A program made the position numbers and the translations under genes. Of a stretch of DNA of 64,000 nucleotides, positions 59,719 to 64,000 are shown one piece after another. The stretch covers positions 1-64,000 of the forward strand of contig NZ_BMLX01000003.1 in the NCBI RefSeq assembly GCF_014645535.1, in the 5' to 3' direction. Every line of letters begins with the position of its first letter. Positions within the stretch are counted from its first letter, which is position 1. Source of the DNA: Silvimonas iriomotensis. Its GTDB lineage: Bacteria; Pseudomonadota; Gammaproteobacteria; Burkholderiales; Chitinibacteraceae. The notes below the pieces were generated by a model that was not told where the DNA came from, ran no database searches, and saw only the letters and a program-made list of their open reading frames with translations.

Positions 59719-60687
59719 TTGTCCGGACTCAAAGGATTTGCTTGCCTTTGCAGTTCAGGGTTTAAAACACCTGATGTAAAGACACCCTTCACACCTCGAC
59801 TGACATGCCCAAACTACAACTCGAAGCGGAGAAAACAGTTGAGTTCACACAGCGTCATTGCCTCGCTCGTTGGAACTGGGGCGAGCGATTTCCTTGATTT
59901 GGACATTAGCCGGTGTTTCGTCCCCGGTTGGCTAAGCAAAAATGGTGACTACCATCAGGTTTATGTCCGTGGTCCGAACGCGGGAGTTTGCCATCCGGCA
60001 CATAGACTGGTTTTCAACTTGTTGCTCTGCCAGCTACCAAGCCCTAATACTTTCGTGCTTCATCGTTGTGGGAACCCGGGGTGCATCAATCCGTATCATC
60101 TATACGCGGGTGGCGTCGACGAAAACAAACGAGATGAGAGGATGCATGCGAAGGTAGGCAAGCAGCGGGTTCCTGTTGAAGCAAATCGTGAGAGGGGAGG
60201 TAGTTCTTTACTAAGGCCCCAGCCCGTTGCTATCAGTGCAGAGCGTTGCCAACTTCGGACTCAATTCCGCGGTTTTACTCCTGAAATTTGTCTAACCCGC
60301 GATTGGTTGAAGCCAACGGTAGATGGGTTTTGTCAACTTGTTGACTCCAGCCGGTCCGGTGAGGTCGTTGGGGTACACCGCTTAATCTACTCGCTCTTCG
60401 TCGACCAGTTGGACAAGCACGAAAAAGTTGCCCATACCTGCGGAGTTAAGTCTTGCCTTAATCCATACCATTTAAAAATTATAGGTGAATGGTCCAATAG
60501 GGAATGGCTGAATCGCTTCGATAGACGAATAATTTTATACCCAGCATCGACTGAGAAACTTGTCCAGTCAGGTGAGAACCCTGAACCAAAGGTTACGTCT
60601 GAACCTGAGGCTTTTTCGGGGGCCAGTCAAAACTCAAGCACCAATATGGCAGGTGTGAATCGGGAGCAAGAAAATGCTTTGGGATGA
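59719..60687 (+). CDS. Protein with two HNH (His-Me finger) endonuclease-like repeats
   Basis: The frame starts at TTG 59719 after a GGAGGA site; the start is uncertain because no in-frame ATG lies near. The 322 residues contain two copies of an HNH zinc-loop module: HRLVFNLLLC then HRCGNPGCINPYHLYAGG (about 92-135), and HRLIYSLFVD then HTCGVKSCLNPYHLKIIG (about 215-262). Each has the CxxxxC-N-x-x-H core of homing-endonuclease-type HNH domains. No methyltransferase or ATPase is adjacent. It may be a nuclease of a phage, mobile element or defence module. The coiled-coil gene overlaps its end by 14 bases. Confidence 0.75.
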   Translation: MSGLKGFACLCSSGFKTPDVKTPFTPRLTCPNYNSKRRKQLSSHSVIASLVGTGASDFLDLDISRCFVPGWLSKNGDYHQVYVRGPNAGVCHPAHRLVFNLLLCQLPSPNTFVLHRCGNPGCINPYHLYAGGVDENKRDERMHAKVGKQRVPVEANRERGGSSLLRPQPVAISAERCQLRTQFRGFTPEICLTRDWLKPTVDGFCQLVDSSRSGEVVGVHRLIYSLFVDQLDKHEKVAHTCGVKSCLNPYHLKIIGEWSNREWLNRFDRRIILYPASTEKLVQSGENPEPKVTSEPEAFSGASQNSSTNMAGVNREQENALG

Positions 60688-60901
60688 TGTGGACCTGTCG
60701 ATAGCAATTAGCAAACTGCGCCAGCTCCAGCTCGAAGATGGTGACTTGGGCGCTTCTTATTGGTACAGGATAGAACTGTTACTAAAAGACGCTGAACGGT
60801 TGAGAGCCGAGAATAGTCAATTGTCCAAAGAGCTGGCCGATTGCCGCTTGAAATTGGCCACGCCAAAGGTGAAGAAAGTCCATTGCCCCCACAGGAAGTA
60901 A
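60674..60901 (+). CDS. Small coiled-coil protein
   Basis: 75 residues. A helical coiled coil spans about residues 28-60 (LLLKDAERLRAENSQLSKELADCRLKL), followed by a basic, His/Cys-containing tail KVHCPHRK. The start overlaps the HNH gene by 14 bases, indicating coupling. No family is recognised. It may be an accessory subunit of the HNH protein, which is inference from the overlap. Confidence 0.6.
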   Translation: MLWDDVDLSIAISKLRQLQLEDGDLGASYWYRIELLLKDAERLRAENSQLSKELADCRLKLATPKVKKVHCPHRK

Positions 60902-60907
60902 TGCTTT

Positions 60908-61117
60908 ATGGGCCCCTATGACGTTGTAGAAAGCTTGGTGGACCTGCCCACTGAGGGCGTTAAACGGGGGCAGTCGGGAGCCATAGTCGACGTCCTCGAC
61001 GCCGAGACCTTCATCGTTGAGTTTGTCGACCGCGAAGGTGTTACCACTGCCCTGGCAGACATGAAAGTCAGCATGCTTCGCCTACTGCGGTCGCACCCTC
61101 CTGGAAAAGGTGAATGA
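60908..61117 (+). CDS. DUF4926 domain protein
   Basis: This 69-residue protein matches the small DUF4926 beta-barrel family: VESLVDLPTEGVKRGQSGAI, VDVLDAETFIVEFVD and the ending strand. Family members often occur near nuclease toxins or in toxin-antitoxin-like contexts. It starts six bases after the coiled-coil gene, so the three genes (HNH, coiled coil, DUF4926) form one unit. It ends 14 bases before a strong hairpin. Confidence 0.75.
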   Translation: MGPYDVVESLVDLPTEGVKRGQSGAIVDVLDAETFIVEFVDREGVTTALADMKVSMLRLLRSHPPGKGE

Positions 61118-61131
61118 CTTTGGCCCTTCAT

Positions 61132-61178
61132 ATTTTCGATACGGCAACTCAGGTTGCCGTATCGAAAATTGCTTTTTG
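61132..61178. terminator. Perfect 17-bp hairpin with T run
   Basis: ATTTTCGATACGGCAAC (61132-61148) and its exact reverse complement (61153-61169) flank a TCAG loop. The sequence after it has TTGC then TTTTT, so it can end the DUF4926 operon. At 17 bp it is unusually long and perfect for a terminator. It could also be a protein-binding palindrome or a recombination site. It lies within an over-long frame that would otherwise start the HAD gene at 61114. Confidence 0.75.
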
Positions 61179-61236
61179 GGGGGGCCTTCTTATCCAGGTC
61201 GAGTCGACTGCGCCAGCACTAGGGGCAAAAAAGCTT

Positions 61237-61713
61237 ATGACTCTCTATCTCGACTTCGACGGCGTACTTCACCCCTATTGCGTTTACCGGACACCAAATG
61301 GGTTGGAGCTCCGGGCAGAGGGGTATCTGTTTATGCATGCCCCAGTTCTGGAGACGGTACTGAACAGCACCCCTAACCAGGTCGATATCGTCCTCTCGAC
61401 CACATGGGCTTTTCATCTTGGTCTTGAAGAGGCCGCACGCCAGCTCCCCCCTACAATTCAGTCTCGCGTGATTGGTTCGACCTGGGAGCCCGCTGTTGAA
61501 GAGTACGACCCTTTTTCCTGGCGTATGTTGTCCCGCTTCGACCAGATTGCTCGTCATGCTGCTCGACATGGCATCAGCCCTTGGGTTGCTCTTGATGATG
61601 ACAATGACCGTTGGCCTGAAGACGAGTATGCCAGCCTGATTCTTTGCCACCGCATGCTGGGTTTGGGTGTGGAGGCGACCCAGGTTGAATTGGCCAGGAA
61701 ATTGGCAGAGTAA
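61237..61713 (+). CDS. HAD-superfamily protein of the RNA-repair-associated type
   Basis: I choose ATG 61237 over a frame starting at 61114, because the latter reads through the hairpin. The 158 residues show HAD motif I YLDFDGVLHP, motif II in IVLSTTWAF, and motif III ALDDDND. The short, insert-poor form resembles the HAD domain found in 'Swiss army knife' RNA repair proteins. It may be a phosphatase acting on nucleic-acid ends. It is separated from the DUF4926 unit by the hairpin and lies 68 bases before the HipA gene. Confidence 0.7.
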   Translation: MTLYLDFDGVLHPYCVYRTPNGLELRAEGYLFMHAPVLETVLNSTPNQVDIVLSTTWAFHLGLEEAARQLPPTIQSRVIGSTWEPAVEEYDPFSWRMLSRFDQIARHAARHGISPWVALDDDNDRWPEDEYASLILCHRMLGLGVEATQVELARKLAE

Positions 61714-61781
61714 GCAGACCAAACAGCGATACAGGTTAATGATGAAATCCCGAACTCTTACGCGTTGAACGAGTTAATCCC

Positions 61782-63098
61782 ATGAGCCAGGAACATCGCC
61801 TCAATGTCTTTGCAGAGACCACGCCAGTCGGCCATGTTTCATGTGAGAGCACAACTGACCGCCTTGGTTTTGAGTACGCGCTTTCCTGGCGGGAGGGGAG
61901 GACGAGCTATCCTCTGTCTCCACGCCTAGCCCTTGATGCTGGTGCCGCCGACTCCTCATCCCTGCTTCGCTACCTTCAGAATCTGTTGCCGGAGGGCCGG
62001 GCCCTCGAAGCCGCCGCATACAAAAGCAAAATCTCACTGGCGAATGCTTTTGCCCTGGTTCTGATGGTCGGAGAGGAGCCAGCCGGAGGCGTGAGCTTCC
62101 TGTGGCCAACCAGAGACCCGAGAGAAGCGCAGAGCCATGCGCGGCGCGCGGTATCACTGGAAGAACTCAGTGAACGTATAGAGACTCGGGGTTCACAGCC
62201 GTTCACTATCTGGGACAAAAAAATCAGGTCCTCCCTGTCTGGGCACCAGGACAAGTTGCAGGTGCTGGTGGAAGGTAGCCAATTATTCTTTGCGGAAGGC
62301 GGACTCAGCTCAACCCACATCCTCAAGCCGGAAAGTCAGAACAGATATACGCCATGCCTCGTTGCCAACGAGCACTACTGCATGACACTGGCGGCCAGGA
62401 TAGGACTGTCGGTTGCGCCAGTCATGCTCTGGCGAGTGCCTCAACCCATTCTGTTGATTGAGCGTTTCGACCGCCAGGCGGTGTGGGGTTCAGGCAACCC
62501 CCAGCAAATCGCAGCTATTCACAGGCTGCACGTTATCGACGGATGCCAGGCGCTTGATGCCCCGCTCAGTAGAAAATATGAACGTGTTGACTGGGGTGAC
62601 GCAGGCAATCGAGACGGCGTGGGCTTTTCAAACCTGTTTTCACTCGTGGACAACATGGCTGACCCGATGCGCGGGCGTTTGACCTTGCTACGATGGGCAT
62701 TGTTCTCGCTGTTCATTGGTAACACCGATGCCCACGCCAAGAATATCTCGTTCCGGCTGCTTCCTGCTGGGCTGGTCCCGGCTCCGATGTATGACCTGGT
62801 TTCAGTGGCGGTTTACGGCGACCAGGTGACCTCAGGAATGGCCATGGCCTACGGGGATGAGTTTGAGCTAGCCAGTATTGCCCCTCGGCATTTGGTCATG
62901 TTCGCCGAAAGTGCAGGTCTGCCAGTGTCCCTGGTTGCTGAGGAAATCAAGGCAATGGCCCGTGGCATTCAGCAAGAGGCACCCATTTTGGCTCAGTCGG
63001 AGGTGTATTCAGGAACGGAGCGGGAGGTCGTGCAGTCGATTGCAACCCTGGCATGCTCCCAATCGGCTCAACTTCTGCGTATGGCAGAGGAGCTGTGA
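61782..63098 (+). CDS. HipA-family Ser/Thr kinase (toxin)
   Basis: This 438-residue protein covers the full HipA length. The N-subdomain-1 region (about 1-110) includes LQNLLPEGRALEAA. The kinase core has THILKPES (ATP-Mg/Lys), NEHYCMTLAA, LLIERFDRQ, IDGCQAL, the catalytic NTDAHAKNIS and the metal-binding MYDLVSV. HipA kinases phosphorylate targets such as glutamyl-tRNA synthetase and cause dormancy. The cognate HTH antitoxin HipB, usually just upstream, is not visible in this window. The kinase residues seem intact, so control may be by another gene. Confidence 0.88.
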   Translation: MSQEHRLNVFAETTPVGHVSCESTTDRLGFEYALSWREGRTSYPLSPRLALDAGAADSSSLLRYLQNLLPEGRALEAAAYKSKISLANAFALVLMVGEEPAGGVSFLWPTRDPREAQSHARRAVSLEELSERIETRGSQPFTIWDKKIRSSLSGHQDKLQVLVEGSQLFFAEGGLSSTHILKPESQNRYTPCLVANEHYCMTLAARIGLSVAPVMLWRVPQPILLIERFDRQAVWGSGNPQQIAAIHRLHVIDGCQALDAPLSRKYERVDWGDAGNRDGVGFSNLFSLVDNMADPMRGRLTLLRWALFSLFIGNTDAHAKNISFRLLPAGLVPAPMYDLVSVAVYGDQVTSGMAMAYGDEFELASIAPRHLVMFAESAGLPVSLVAEEIKAMARGIQQEAPILAQSEVYSGTEREVVQSIATLACSQSAQLLRMAEEL

Positions 63099-63128
63099 CT
63101 TTCACCCTCGATAGAAGTGCAACGTAGG

Positions 63129-63773
63129 CTACAGTGGCTCAACGATGGGCAGTACATCCAAAAATGTTTGATGCAAGACTCGTATGTACTCCATGTTCTT
63201 TTGTACTCCAGTCAGAACAGACTGCAGTTGTGCGCACAGGGCCACCATGGCGTTAGCATTGCGGGTGGTGTCATATAGAAGTTGTTCGGGATAGCCTGAA
63301 AGTGTTCGCGCCAATGGATGTATTCCCCCGTGCGTGTAGCTATTCAGCGCTTTCCAGGTGACATCCTTATAACCGCGTAACTGGGCGACGATGTGGGCGG
63401 GTGCATCTGGGGCGGAATCGAGGGCTTTGAGCATGTCTGCTAGCCCCACGCCCTCATTAGCCAGCTTTGCAGTTTCTGCTTTGAGTGGTTCGGTAAACTT
63501 GGCTACCCAGTTGTCGTTGGCGGCGTAACACAGCCAGATGCCCCGGACGAGGCACTCAAACTGAGGCCTGAGCAATGCAATACTGGAGGCGAAACGTCCC
63601 TGCTCGAGTAACATCATGGCGCTGAACGCGTGCTCCAAAGACAATAATCCAGACCGGAAGGCAACGTCGAAGCGTTCATCTTGGGCGGGTGTAAGCGCTT
63701 CGACGTGGCGCAGAACAGCTTCATGGAACAACGTCGTGCGTGATATGAGTGTTTGAAATCTTTCCGTAAACAA
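63129..63773 (-). CDS. DUF6988-like helical protein
   Basis: The frame starts at TTG 63773 and codes for 214 residues, almost all helical. The stretch SSIALLRPQFECLVRGIWL, followed later by ALNSYTHGGIHPL, is the pattern of DUF6988 and of HEPN-like proteins. It is convergent with the HipA gene (30 bases between). The function is unknown; a HEPN-related RNase or stress role is possible but not shown. The lack of an ATG leaves the start uncertain. Confidence 0.6.
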   Translation of the reverse strand: MFTERFQTLISRTTLFHEAVLRHVEALTPAQDERFDVAFRSGLLSLEHAFSAMMLLEQGRFASSIALLRPQFECLVRGIWLCYAANDNWVAKFTEPLKAETAKLANEGVGLADMLKALDSAPDAPAHIVAQLRGYKDVTWKALNSYTHGGIHPLARTLSGYPEQLLYDTTRNANAMVALCAQLQSVLTGVQKNMEYIRVLHQTFLDVLPIVEPL

Positions 63774-64000
63774 GCTCGAATCCAGATTGTCAGAAGTACT
63801 TGCACATTAGTATTTCAGTCCTGTCGCTACTTAGATTCTCTACATTCAACACCTGAGTTGCCAGGTTTGTTAGCAACCATCGGTCCATTTGAAATCAAGT
63901 CTAACTTCACGCTCAAGGATTTGTTACCTTCAAATCTTCCGCAAGTGGAAGGTACATTTAAACCTGAGCGCTGAAACCAGTTACAGACCGCTCCTCGAGT

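Noticed and set aside
61114-61236. An upstream start for the HAD gene adding 41 residues
   Set aside because: The extra codons run through the perfect hairpin and lack family similarity. ATG 61237 opens directly with the HAD motif.
63753-63974. A 73-codon plus-strand frame at the right end
   Set aside because: It overlaps the start of the DUF6988-like gene, has no ribosome site and no recognisable motif.

Overview
The window reads as a GC-rich chromosomal core flanked on both sides by accessory DNA. The core carries a type IV pilus chemotaxis (Pil-Chp) cluster, an H-NS-family protein of the beta-proteobacterial type lies in the left block, and many exported or envelope proteins are present. 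The best guess is a beta-proteobacterium, perhaps of the Neisseriales (Chromobacteriaceae-like). That placement is inference from gene content only. Pectinesterase and PI-PLC-like secreted enzymes suggest a soil, plant or freshwater lifestyle.

Left accessory block (1-10.6 kb). It opens with the end of an IS21-family element. Then come many small, unrelated, mostly one-off genes: an M24-peptidase-like protein, zinc-ribbon proteins, a barstar-like RNase inhibitor, an H-NS-family silencer, a lone chorismate mutase and several unknowns. The style is that of an orphan immunity or polymorphic-toxin accessory island. Between 2.6 and 4.4 kb lies a gene graveyard: an IS3-family transposase remnant fused to a WrbA-like flavodoxin stub, the C-terminal part of an aldo/keto reductase, the middle of a LysR regulator, and a truncated TraD-like protein that has lost its P-loop.

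Core part 1 (10.6-24.3 kb). An operon of two DUF1254 proteins and two outer-membrane barrel-like proteins comes first; the first gene of that operon has an in-frame TGA inside its signal peptide. It is followed by a LysE exporter, SDR, VOC, GNAT and MDR enzymes, a LysR regulator with a clear palindromic operator candidate, and tRNA-Lys(UUU).

Core part 2 (24.3-39.9 kb). A very large hybrid histidine kinase is paired with an HD-GYP response regulator. After them come a pectinesterase lipoprotein, an orphan TRAP solute-binding protein, a secreted PI-PLC-like enzyme, an OmpR-type regulator, a PAS-GAF-GGDEF diguanylate cyclase, and two divergent citrate-synthase-family genes, one with an N-terminal helix-turn-helix.

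Core part 3 (39.9-58.9 kb). The pilG-pilH-pilI-pilJ-chpA cluster for twitching and surface sensing runs on the minus strand. A YidB-family gene follows. Then comes a five-gene operon with two tandem DUF2298/YYY multi-spanning proteins, a GT2 glycosyltransferase, an LPG-synthase-type flippase-like protein and an FAD oxidoreductase, probably for envelope glycan or lipid modification.

Right accessory block (about 58.87 kb to the end). A host-like YkgJ gene is cut off after about 30 codons and a second YkgJ gene with different codon use starts immediately after it, which looks like an island junction. Beyond it are a double-HNH protein, a small coiled-coil protein, a DUF4926 protein, a perfect 17-bp hairpin, a HAD (RNA-repair-associated type) protein, a HipA-family kinase with no visible HipB, and a DUF6988-like protein.
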